Assembly: GCA_000611775.1 (NCBI GenBank)
Contig: KK106983.1
Coordinates: 1,512,654-1,576,653, forward strand
Length of the DNA: 64,000 nucleotides
Direction: 5' to 3'
From: Umbilicaria muhlenbergii
Taxonomy: Eukaryota; Ascomycota; Lecanoromycetes; Umbilicariales; Umbilicariaceae
How positions within the stretch are numbered: the stretch's first letter is position 1; each line of letters opens with the position of its first letter. Made by a program: the position numbers and the translations under genes. Below the pieces are notes generated by a model. That model did no database searches and was not told the origin of the DNA. It saw only the letters and a program-made list of their open reading frames with translations. This document shows positions 11,055 to 20,754 of the stretch, piece by piece.

Positions 11055-12811
11055 CTAGTCAACCAATATTTTCCCCTCCAAGTCAGAATAATGCTCGAAG
11101 AAACTCTCAAATAGCTTGATGCCATACTCGACGTCGTACACCCCTCCGGTCTCCCGAATACTATGCATACTTAGCTGCGGATTGCCCAAGTCCAGCGTCC
11201 GCACCCCCAGAGCCGCCGACAGCATTGGCCCGATGGTGCTTCCACAGCTCGAGTCGTTGCGGACAACAAAGAGCTGTAAAGGAACATTCTGCCGTTGGGC
11301 AACCTCCTGGAGCAGGACGATACCCGGAGAATTCGTGGCATAGCGAGCGTTGGCATTGATTTTGATCACGGTACCTTTGTTCATTTCGGGTCGGTGCTCA
11401 GACTCATATTTGGCGGGGTAATTGGGGTGGACAGAATGGGCCATATCGGCTGAGATGAGGAAGGATGAAGAAAGGGTTTGCTCGTAGGCGGTCGGGTTAT
11501 TGGCATCGGATTCTTGAGCGGAAGGGAGGACAGAGAGACGGCGAATGATGGAGGGCAGGAGATTGGAATCCGCGCCTTGGGCTGTTTGACTTCCAATTTC
11601 TTCGTGGTCGAAGAGAGAGATTAGGCGGATGGAAGAATCGTTCTCCAGAGCTGAGGAGGAGACGAGGGAGTTGATGAGGCCCATAGTGCTACAGTAAGAC
11701 ATGCCGAGGTTATCGAGACGTGCAGAGAAGATCAGCTCGTTGTTGAGACCGCCGATGCAGGCTTTCTGCGTGTCGTAGAGGATGATTTCGAAGTCCACCA
11801 CGTCTGACGCATTGACACCCGCTTCGGTTGCAACAAGCTCTACGATGTAGGGATGATACCGCTCAGTAAGGACCTTCAGTGACTTGAAAGGCGTTTCGGG
11901 CTCATTCTCGGCCCCGTTCTCTAAAGGCTCGGGTTTTGCGATAGTTCCAGTCGAGCCTTGTCGGTTGAGCTCAGCCGCGACCAGTCCAGCGATTGGAAAT
12001 AGCTGAGCTTCTTTGTTGAATTCGAATTTCTCCTGACGATCCAAATGTATCGCAAGCGTTGGTATCCGAAGGACTTCACAGTAGATTAGTCTAGGACTTG
12101 TTCGGATTTGATGGTATTGCGTACTCGGCCTATCAACCTTAACAAGCTTCTGCACGTAGTCCCCCTTTGCCGTCTTAACCATGGCTCGGCCTGCGATGCT
12201 TAGGTCGCGATCAAACCCTATATCCCCCATCAATTCCGGTATATTGGACGTGGGTTGGACGTGGCATCGTACAGGTATGCCACAAGCCACCTCCGTAGGT
12301 TTCCACTCCCACTTGTAAGAAGCCGTCATTCTGCTTCCTGCTGACAGGCTTGATTCGGAGGCACGGCGAGTCGGTATGAGCGCCTATCATCGCGATTGGA
12401 TTCCCTGGCTATGATCGGTTGGTGCTTGCTCCTTTTATAGCGGTGCCTGGAGTGTCACCAACCTTCCACTTCTTCCCAATTGCGAAAGCCAAGATGGTCG
12501 AGGCGTTGCGCGTCAGGTAGTACTTCCCCCCCGGCTGACATACTGAAGCCCATGCATCTCTTTCCTGAGCACCATATGAGCCGTTGACAAAGTAGCATGC
12601 CTGTACCTGTGGGAGCGAGACACCTTGATTTCCTTGAATCCTGCTCCCACGAGTCTTTGCTTGGCCGATTGAACAGCGTGGAAAGCTATGTGGTGTACGC
12701 ATCAGCCGCAGTGTACAACGCTGCAAATGGAGGATACAGACGAGTCGGCGAGGCATTGACGAAGGATAGGAAGTCATTGGCGGCTTTGGAGGAGACATCC
12801 ATCCCTGCCAT
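11055..12811 (-). CDS. aspartyl aminopeptidase, M18 family
   Basis: This is a cytosolic or vacuolar zinc metallopeptidase that removes N-terminal Asp and Glu, the homologue of human DNPEP. Six minus-strand exons, 12811-12742, 12685-12624, 12564-12463, 12408-12273, 12217-12125 and 12073-11055, give 493 residues, the usual length. Family motifs appear in order: GAHTDSP (zinc His at about 89), FSARLDNLG (bridging Asp), LFDHEEIGS (catalytic and ligand Glu), [13 protein letters not shown], and the C-terminal LSMHSIRE with the last zinc His. All metal ligands look intact. The start gives the common [20 protein letters not shown] opening; a second ATG three codons inside is an alternative. Confidence 0.95.
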
Positions 12812-13292
12812 GCTTGGGGTAGTATAGCTGCGCAAGAAGGTGGCGCAAGGGTTGTATTGCTGGATCCTGAATGTCACTAAAGGTATATGAGATGGAAGAT
12901 TAGTGTTTCTACAACAAATCATCGATACATGCTCGGGATTGCTGGGATTGCTAGGATGATGTTGGAGCTATTTACGATGTACCTTACGCTTCTGACGGAG
13001 TCCCATCGGACACGGGAAGTACCCGTGAAGCAACTTCAACTCCACTTCCCACGGACAGCATGGTAAGGTACCAGGGAGAGGTCATGCTTGAGTTTCTTGA
13101 CCATTCAGCGCTCATCATACGAGTACGAGTAGGCGGGTATCCTCTTCCCCTACCGCCGAGAGCAGGGGAAGGCGGTTGAACCAATCACACGAAGCTATCG
13201 GAGTCTCCTTGCTGTTCCTCAAACACTCTCACCGTGGGGAGCGTTTGACAACGTGCGCACTTCAGTCTTGCACGCCTAACCCGTCCGGAAGG

Positions 13293-13319
13293 CACTTCCA
13301 CTTCCACTTCCACTTCCAC
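13293..13319. repeat. CACTTC microsatellite
   Basis: A six-base unit (cacttc) is repeated about 4.5 times without interruption in the DAP-CDH1 intergenic region. Confidence 0.8.
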
Positions 13320-13518
13320 GCCGCACGTCCACATGTTTTGATCATCTTCATCCACGTTAGAAGCTGTAAGGTGTTGAAAGGAGCGGAGCGTCGCGTAGCC
13401 CTGATTGAGCTTATTTTGAACCATCGCAGACCCGTAAGCCTCGCTGCGGTTGATGTCGACATTACACTGGCAAGAGGGTGCTTTGTCTGACTGCCTTACA
13501 ATCTTGCCTCAGGTTGTC

Positions 13519-13577
13519 ATCAACAACAACAACAACATCATCATCATCATCAATACCATTATCATCATCATTATCAT
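13519..13577. repeat. CAA/CAT trinucleotide microsatellite
   Basis: A run of CAA units passes into CAT/ATC units, with a slightly imperfect second block. It lies upstream of CDH1. Confidence 0.8.
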
Positions 13578-14093
13578 GGCCATGGCCAGTTGAGACAACT
13601 TGAGAGAGGGGACCGACGCCAAGCTCTCCGGTCTAAGCTCTGGGCTAACGGCTATTTCCATTTTCCCTTTTCTGGCCCATTGGGGGTTGCGATAGCCGAG
13701 CGGGAAGTCCCCTAGCTTTTTGGAGCTCACAACAGCGGCAACATCGCCAGTATCGACAACATCGCCAACTCCATCGTCAGGACGATTGATTTTGCAACCA
13801 AGGGCGCAAAGGATCATTGATGCTGCTTCCGCTGCAGATAGGATAGTCATTGCTCGGATTCCACTGCGGCTAGGGCACCCGTTCTCAGGAGATCCCGAAG
13901 CCGCCGTTCTTGGCCAGGTTGCGGGAGGGCAACAACGGCTTGTGTACGGAGGGGAAGGATAGGTCGAGACTCTGGAAATACCATCTTGCTCCTATAGGCC
14001 CTTGCGAACGTTGGTCCTGCCTTGCTCACGCACCTCCCCGCATTGCATCACCGCAAGTGCAGTCCTGTTCGTTGATCTAGTGGCTCCATAGCC

Positions 14094-16155
14094 ATGAAGG
14101 AAACCACAGTGGAATCGCAATACTTTTCATCTACCGTCTCTCGAATCGTCGAGAACCCTGAGATACCTGCCTTAACCTCACCTCCGGGCATCAAGACCCC
14201 ACCGCCAGTCTCAGGCAATCGCATTCATGCAAACAAAAACAACATTACCGGCCATGAAAGAGCTGTCTCGGAGGCTATAGATGCAGGTGCGCTAAGCAGG
14301 GCATTGAAGGACTTTGAAGAATCCGGAAGGTCAAGAGAGAGGACTCCTGGAGGCAGCCCAAGTAGGAAGAGGCAAAGGGTGTATGGTGACAGGTCAGTGG
14401 CAATCATCTCCTTCGCCGATCTCCTTCGCCGTGTTTGAGACGCAGCTCGCGGCAGCAAGCAACAGATTCACTAGCCGCGTTTGATCAGCATCGTTTGCAT
14501 CATGGAAGAACGCATGTGTCATTGCCAATTTCGTCGGGTGTTCTCAGGCAGAATTTACTCCATCAAGAGAAGCGGTGCTGACATTGTGTGTTGGTGTAGG
14601 TTCATACCGAATCGAGAAGGACAAGACCTTCAAGCTAGTTTCAGCTTATTACATGATGATGCATCGCCAGCTACACCATCTAAAGCGAAGAAACGGACGC
14701 CTCACGGTGAGCTCCACTTTCAGAAAAGTAGGCCGAATCAACATATTGACACCTGAAAACAATGCTAATCAGTGTTTAGCTGATGAAGCGAATCGCACCT
14801 TTTCGACTCTTCTGCGCTCTGAGCTCTTCGATACATCAATACCTCAGCCTACACCACCAACCTTATCGCCAGATCCTACATTACCACCTTCGACGCACTC
14901 AACCACTATCAACGACCCTTCACGATCAAGAACCCCTCCAACAAATGTCTCCTCCTCCTCACTGCCGACGAGCCTCACCCCCTCCACACCCCACAAGAAT
15001 CTTTTCACATATATGTCACCTCGGCATCACACCAGTATCTCAGGCCATCCCACGCCATCTCGGACACCGCAAAGCCGACACGGCCCCAACCTAAATGCAC
15101 GATCAGAGCTCTACAGCCTCTCGCCCGTTCGCTTCGATAGCCAACGTCTTCTCCTGAGCCCTCGGAAAACACCACGCGCCGTGAGCAAAGTTCCTTTCAA
15201 AGTTCTTGACGCCCCAGATCTGGCGGATGATTTCTATCTCAATCTGGTCGATTGGGGCAGTAGTAACATCCTTGGAGTGGGACTTGGCTCCTGCGTCTAT
15301 ATGTGGAATTCTGCAACTGGCCGTGTCACCCAACTCTGCGAGCTCCAAGATGACATTGTCACCTCTGTTTCGTGGATCCAGCGTGGCTCCCACGTTGCCA
15401 TCGGCACCAACAAAGGCCTCGTCCAGATCTGGGACGCAGAGCGATGCCGACGCCTGCGGACGATGACTGGTCACACCGCCCGCGTAGGCGCGCTCGCCTG
15501 GAATGATCACATCTTGACATCAGGCTCCCGAGATCGCCTCATCTACCATCGCGATGTGCGGCAACCGGATCAATACCTACGGAAACTTGTCGGCCATAAA
15601 CAAGAAGTCTGCGGTCTACGATGGAATACGGAAGACGGGCAACTCGCATCTGGCGGCAACGACAACAAACTCATGGTTTGGGATAAATTATCAGAAACCC
15701 CCCTATGGAAATTCAGCGACCACACCGCTGCCGTCAAAGCTATAGCCTGGTCACCCCATCAACATTCTCTTCTCGCCTCCGGCGGTGGAACGGCAGACCG
15801 GCGCATCAAGTTCTGGAATACTTCCACCGGTCAATGTGTTCAAGAGATTGACACCGGCAGCCAAGTGTGCAATCTCCAATGGAGCAAGAACAGCAACGAG
15901 ATCGTTAGCACTCATGGGTACAGTCAAAATCAGATTGTGGTCTGGAAGTATCCAAGTATGACGCAAGTGGCCAGCCTGACTGGACATACGTACAGAGTTC
16001 TGTACCTCGCCATGAGTCCCGACGGGCAAACCGTTGTAACCGGGGCGGGGGATGAAACGTTGAGGTTCTGGAAGTGTTTCGGAAAGAGGGACAGGGACGG
16101 AGTTGGTGGAGATGGAGGGGGCTTGAGAATGGAGAAGTGGGGCGTTATAAGGTGA
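14094..16155 (+). CDS. CDH1: APC/C activator Cdh1 (Fizzy-related)
   Basis: This WD40 substrate adaptor turns on the anaphase-promoting complex in late mitosis and G1. Exons are 14094-14392, 14600-14706 and 14780-16155, giving 593 residues. The C-box (DRFIPNR, about 99-105) spans the first splice junction and is restored exactly by the 207-nt intron, the longest in this gene. Seven WD repeats fill about 300-575. The protein ends in Val-Ile-Arg, the IR tail that docks on Cdc27/APC3. The Ser/Thr/Pro-rich stretch at about 155-250 is a likely CDK-regulated region. The C-box spacing and NLVDWGS context favour Cdh1 over Cdc20. Confidence 0.94.
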
Positions 16156-16659
16156 CATTCACGGCGGCGGTGAAAGAATTGGCGCAGAAGTGCCGTAAAC
16201 GGAGCCGTTTCCCGTGGCATGGGGGCCCTTCAGCAGGTGCAAGGGTTGGTGATGGTGGGGTTGTTGATATTTATGGCTCAATCTAAGAGGGCTTTGGGAG
16301 ATGTTTTGTGGGCTCGGGCGCTGGCCCATCTCTGGAGCCGGGGGCTCACATGATCTCGAACGATACCTGGCGCATGTGCTCTTCTTTGGCGGTGGGTGTG
16401 AGCGGTTGCATGGCGCTCATCTGGGTTGCTCTTGGGATAGAAGAGCCGGCGCTTCTGTATAATTGATACAAAATTCAAAACCTTCAACTCGGATTTCGCT
16501 ACGTTTCAAGAATGATCAAATGAACGCATTGCGATTTCCCATATCATCTCAGATAGAGAGGTGGAAAATTATGCGTTTTGTGGCGAAGTCTCTCTATTTC
16601 TATAGTTATGTCTGTATCAATCCACGTTTACGCCCCTCAAGCCCTCCCACACCTCCATC
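16156..16659. other. intergenic, converging 3' ends
   Basis: This is the 3' side of both CDH1 (+) and the HAD phosphatase (-). I see no feature beyond probable 3' UTRs. Confidence 0.5.
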
Positions 16660-17991
16660 CTACTCCCTCAAATCCCCCAACTTATCCACATAAGCCATCG
16701 GCACCACCGGCTTGCCCTCACCCTCCCACTCCTCCTTCTTACTCACCCCCGTCAACACGGCCAACGTGCCCCCCAAGCCGCCCTCGATCCCAAACCTGAT
16801 ATCCGTATCCAGCCGATCGCCCACCATGCACGTCCGGGCCCGATCGAACTGGAACTTGCCCTCAATGGCGTCCATCATCGCCTGGCTCGGCTTCCCCAGC
16901 GCCACCGGCTCCCGCCCCACCATCTTGATCAGCGGCGCCGAGATCGCCCCGGCCCCGGGGAACAGCGTGCCCGCGGACGGCAGGGTGCTGTCGGTGTTGG
17001 TGGCGAGGAAGACGGCGCCCCGGCGCAGGTAGTGGTACGCCAGACTCAGCTTCAGGTAGTTGAGGTGGAAATCCAACCCGCACAGGACGACGCCGACGCC
17101 GGGGTCGAGGGCCTCCCCCGAGGCGATGGAGGCGTAGTCGGCGGGGGTGATGTCGCGGAGCAGGGAGGGGTCGGTGCCGCCGATGTGGGGGATGTTTTCC
17201 GAGTCGAGTTCGTGCTCGATGCCGGATTCGCCGAGGACGAAGACGGTGCGGGTGGTGGGGGGCAGAGAGAGGATGCGGGAGATGTAGATGGCGGCGCTGT
17301 AGGAGGAGCCGAAGACTTCGTCCTGTGGGGGGTTAGTGATGGGGTAGGGCGTTGAGGGCGGGAAGGGAGATGCAAGGGGGGAGGGGTGGGCCGTACCACT
17401 TTTGCGGGGATGCCCATTGTGTCGAGTTTCTTCTTGTAGTCGGCGCGGGATTTGGTGCTATTGTTTGTGACGAAGACTGTTTGCTTGCCTGCGGGGTGGG
17501 TTCAGCCATTCGTGCATGCGTCAAGTCATCGAGGCCGATAGCCAGCAGCAGTGATGATAATCAGATACCTTTACTTCGCAGCATCTCCAGGGTATCGACC
17601 GTGCCCTCGAACAGGTGATCTCCCGACCATAGTACGCCTGTGCTTCTCCTCATATCCTCAGCCAACGGTCATTGTACAGCACCTGTCATCAATCGAGACT
17701 CCGCCAATTGCAGTGGCCGCAGTTGATCACGGACGGGAGCAATTGAATAGCAGAAGAGAGGGCGGGCTCGGTAGTACACACCATCGCAATCGAACAGAAA
17801 GACCTATCCCGTCGTTAGCTTCGTGGGTACACCAGAGAACCACAGTGTAAGCTACTCAAGAGCTTGACGGAGGAACACCGCGCTGCACTGATAAAGTAGA
17901 GAGCAGACAATGGTAGACTTACATCGAATTTATCAACGAACTCCTTGATTCCCTCGTTGTCACCGGTTAGATATTTAGGCCGAGGAGCCAT
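16660..17991 (-). CDS. HAD phosphatase, PHO13 / phosphoglycolate phosphatase type
   Basis: This haloacid-dehalogenase phosphatase (4-nitrophenylphosphatase family) removes phosphate from small metabolites such as 2-phosphoglycolate in metabolite repair. Minus-strand exons are 17991-17923, 17803-17782, 17637-17569, 17488-17397 and 17322-16660, giving 304 residues. Motif I (FDCDGVLW) sits on a 22-nt micro-exon plus the next exon. Motif II is VFVTNNSTK. The motif III lysine is in ALGKPSQAM, and motif IV is MVGDRLDTDIRFG near residue 250. The cap region is of the C2 type. All catalytic residues are visible. The start is a single ATG with an A at -3. Confidence 0.93.
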
Positions 17992-18251
17992 TGTTGTAGG
18001 AAAAGGGTGTTTCTTCTTGGACAAGCGGACAAACGTTGAAGTTGCTGCTATTTTTTCCGTAGTGTCTGTGCAGGTGATTCCATCCACCTTTAAGAAGCAC
18101 AGAAGCACAGAGGGAGGGAATTAGGATCATGAAAATGCAAAATATGATTATCTTCAACAGAAGACAACTGGTAGAAAAGAGAGTTCCAAATGGGCACAAA
18201 AGGAAAGCAAAAGAATGACCAAGTTGAGGATCGAACTCAAGACCTTATCCG

Positions 18252-18265
18252 CAGCAATGAAACGT
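18252..18265 (-). other. canonical tRNA intron in tRNA-Val
   Basis: Fourteen nt lie directly after position 37, one base 3' of the AAC anticodon. This is the standard place for a nuclear tRNA intron cut by the Sen endonuclease. Without it the loop is seven bases, TTAACAC. Confidence 0.75.
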
Positions 18266-18287
18266 TGTTAAGGATACGTGATAACCA

Positions 18288-18342
18288 CTGAGAGTCGATT
18301 TAGTAATTGTATGTAGCTTTGAGACATCAGGATAAATCTTAC
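18288..18342 (-). other. GT-AG intron-like insert in the tRNA-Val D-loop
   Basis: The 55-nt insert starts GTAAGA, has a branch-like ATTACTAAATCG about 11-13 nt from its end, and finishes CTCTCAG. This is the anatomy of this genome's pre-mRNA introns. Precise removal gives the D-loop AGTTGGTTA, standard for tRNA-Val. A 56-nt removal shifted by one base would give AGTGGTTA, also acceptable. Confidence 0.7.
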
Positions 18343-18358
18343 ACTACACCACTCGGCC

Positions 18359-18756
18359 CTTGCTTGTGCGATGGAGAGTGAAAGTCCTTATGCATTTATA
18401 TCAAGTAGAAAAGGGTTCGCAGCAACTTCTTCCATCAACAAGCAGCTTGGCCGTGCCTTCTCAGGCGGGTACCCCTAAAACAACACCTCGAACTGTTGTT
18501 ACATTGTTGACAACCCCCCGCCCCCCAAGACATTGAACACTCAGTTAGAGGCCTACTCAAATCCCTAACTAAACACAACATTCATAACGCAAGCGCTTGA
18601 GTGCTCACTACAACCACCGCTAATGCTGAATTCTGAGACAACTTGGCAGTAACCGACTACTGAAGCTGCCTGTATAGGGGATTAGGTCTAGGGCCGACGG
18701 CATTGAGCGGTTAGGTGATTAGGGTTAGATGGACGTATGTAGTGGGTGTCATTATA
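18359..18756. other. intergenic between tRNA-Val and a MITE
   Basis: I see no gene here. The stretch is A/T- and C-rich in blocks, with short inverted pieces around 18480-18535, but none convincing enough to call an element. Confidence 0.4.
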
Positions 18757-19032
18757 CGAGGGCCCTTTTCAGGCCTTAGGCTGGTTTTACCTGAACGGAC
18801 ACGTGAACATTCAGAATTGCAGTCTTAGTCTTGACTGCTATACAACTTCACAACGGCAACAAATATGAAGGAATTTTCAACTATGAGGTTTCAGAGCTTG
18901 ATAATCTCTGTCATCCTGCGGCTGAGTAATTCATAATATCTGTGTGTATTCTGAAGTGATCTAACCATTCATGAAACGGGCCTTCTAGATGTTCCGCGTG
19001 TCCGTGTTTGTAAAACCAGCCCGAGTGCCTCG
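18757..19032. mobile_element. Tc1/mariner-type MITE, 276 bp
   Basis: The ends form imperfect terminal inverted repeats. The left arm reads CGAGG...GGCTGGTTTTAC...ACGGACACG...GAACAT through about 18811. The right arm, 18990-19032, is its reverse complement with a few mismatches and a shorter spacer. Both sides carry a TA dinucleotide (18755-18756 and 19033-19034), the target duplication typical of Tc1/mariner and Fot1/pogo elements. The interior has no coding frame, so it is non-autonomous. Confidence 0.7.
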
Positions 19033-19241
19033 TAGTACTCGTATGTATGCAGGGGAATTATTGCTTGCAGTAAAGCGTGCCGAATCCGGCTAATCTCGAT
19101 TTTGCCGCCCTCCCCTTTCTTTGACTGCCGTCATAACTTCTACTTTACGGCCGCTAACGTAGAAGAGCAAAGATTCAAAGATACTTGCAACTAAATTTTT
19201 AGTATCAGAACCCGTTTTTGGTAGTAAGCTTCATGTAATTG

Positions 19242-19370
19242 GGTCGATTAGCTCAGTTGGTTAGAGCGTGGTAAGTTGATAGGCCATTTACATTCATAAC
19301 AACATCACATTGACACGATCTCAAGGTGCTAATAACGCCAAGGTCGAGGGTTCGACCCCCTCATTGACCA
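19242..19370 (+). tRNA. tRNA-Ile (AAT) interrupted in the anticodon stem
   Basis: Joining 19242-19270 to 19326-19370 gives a 74-nt cloverleaf with every stem paired: acceptor GGTCGAT/ATTGACC, D-stem GCTC/GAGC, anticodon stem TGGTG/CGCCA with loop CTAATAA (anticodon AAT), T-stem GAGGG/CCCTC with TTCGACC, and discriminator A. The A box and B box are both good, and a TTTT follows near 19377. There is no intron at the usual 37/38 site. Instead a 55-nt insert splits the 5' strand of the anticodon stem after position 28. Unless it is removed, this gene cannot make a folded tRNA. Confidence 0.82.
19271..19325 (+). other. GT-AG intron-like insert in the tRNA-Ile anticodon stem
   Basis: The 55-nt insert begins GTAAGT, a perfect fungal 5' splice site, contains CATTGACAC as a possible branch region 13-17 nt before the end, and finishes CTCAAG. 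Because the flanks share GTG/GT, the cut could be shifted by one or two bases with the same product, but only one placement gives GT...AG ends. Confidence 0.7.
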
Positions 19371-20754
19371 TATTATTTTACTTTTGGCCTCTTTAGTTCT
19401 TTTTGTCGATGCGGGGTGCTGCTATAGGAGTAAATCAATATAACTTCTACTATACACCGTTATCTCCTAAAGATGGCAGCTCTTTCATATGCAAGGTCGG
19501 CATAATTTGCCCGTTGGCGAGTAAAGACAGTGGCTTAGTGAAAGGTGAATATTATCATACCTGCTTCGACAATAACATACCTAATGAAAGCATGCTGAAA
19601 AATGAAGTGAAAAGAGAACTCTTCTTATGAGTGACATTTCAAGCCAAACTATTTAATAATAGCAGCGTGCATTACATAATACTGACTTTCTAGCTTTCAA
19701 TTGATTCACAGAACAATTTGACCTCCTTTCCCAACTTCATGTACCGGCTCGTCAAGTGTCCTGCTCCTTTGTTCATCCTTCCCTCAAGCCAATTGACCTG
19801 CTCATGTCCTCCTACTTTCCAGCCAGAGGCGCATTCTCCTTCGACCCACGATGACAAACAGCGAACTCGAAGCGAAAACGACAAAGCTCCTCCGTCTTCT
19901 TAAGGCGTGTCGAGGGAAAGAACACTGCCTTTGGACCCAACAGATACATCTGGATGCAGAGGTAGCAGCTCTGTTTGCCTATCAAGCCAAAATTACTCTT
20001 CGTGATGAGGAACTCTGTCATTTGGAGAAATTCTAAATCATTTCGTACGTCGCCGCAAGATGGAAATTTCTTGCAATCTTACCTTTACCCCTAATAGCTG
20101 TCGCCGGAGAAGGCGCCAAACATCAAACCCTGTCGGACAAGACCCGACGCCTGAACGCACGCATTTCGTCGGAGGCAACCACATCAGGAGTTAGCAAGGA
20201 ATGTTTGGAAAAACAGAACAGAATCATGAAGTCATTTCCATCCTCCATAGACAATTCCTTTATGACATGAGGGTCGGCATCTTAACATTACCCTGGATCT
20301 CCGAGATGCGCTGTCTGGGATGCGAAAGAGTGGTGACTTTCAAGGGCGGCGACTATCACAGATCCCCGCATGAGAAAAGAGGGTTGAACCAGCGTCGATG
20401 ACGTAGTTAGCCCCCATGGAGCTCGCCGCGACAAGGCAGAATAGCAGCCTCGACAGGAATTCGGCGTCCGAGCCTTCCACCATCGATGCATGCCTTGACA
20501 GACGATGGTCCTCAACAATCCGTACAACGTCATTCGTTATACACAGATAATAATTTCCCTCTCTGTATTGTGCCGGAATCTATCCTTACGGATGCAGTTC
20601 TAATTAACAAGGTTCATTTTACATCGACACTGAGTGTATACGCATCCAGCTGTATCAACGCATGCCCTCCGTAACAGCGCTAACTACACCGTCCGTGCCA
20701 AGGGCGCCAGCTGTGGGACTCCCGCTGAAGGGGCAAAACCAATTTACACCCAGC
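19371..20754. other. intergenic between tRNA-Ile and YTA7
   Basis: No confident gene is seen. One ATG frame at 19851-20036 (61 codons, Lys/Leu/Glu-rich, helical) could be a small protein but shows no family signature. The rest is AT-rich with short, unrelated frames. Confidence 0.4.

Larger units (their letters stand above)
12812..14093. other. intergenic with simple repeats
   Basis: I see no supported gene in this 1.3-kb region between divergently transcribed genes. Overlapping small frames have no domain. It contains two microsatellites, listed separately, and probably both promoters. Confidence 0.5.
18216..18358 (-). tRNA. tRNA-Val (AAC) with an ordinary intron and an extra D-loop insert
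   Basis: On the minus strand the mature sequence folds as a full cloverleaf of 74 nt. The acceptor pairs GGCCGAG with CTTGGTC (two G-U pairs). The D-stem is GTG/CAC, the anticodon stem TATCC/GGATA with loop TTAACAC (anticodon AAC), and the T-stem TTGAG/CTCAA with TTCGATC. The discriminator base is A at 18216, and a TTTT terminator follows within about 8 nt. A canonical 14-nt intron (18265-18252) follows position 37. In addition a 55-nt GT...AG insert (18342-18288) splits the D-loop between positions 16 and 17 and so breaks the A box. Whether the gene is functional depends on removal of that insert. Confidence 0.82.

Noticed and set aside
18460-18720. Second inverted-repeat element near tRNA-Val
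   Set aside because: Short complementary pieces exist, but arms are not alignable over more than about ten bases and no target duplication is visible.
19851-20036. 61-codon frame as a gene
   Set aside because: It has a proper ATG but no recognisable features; length is within chance expectation.
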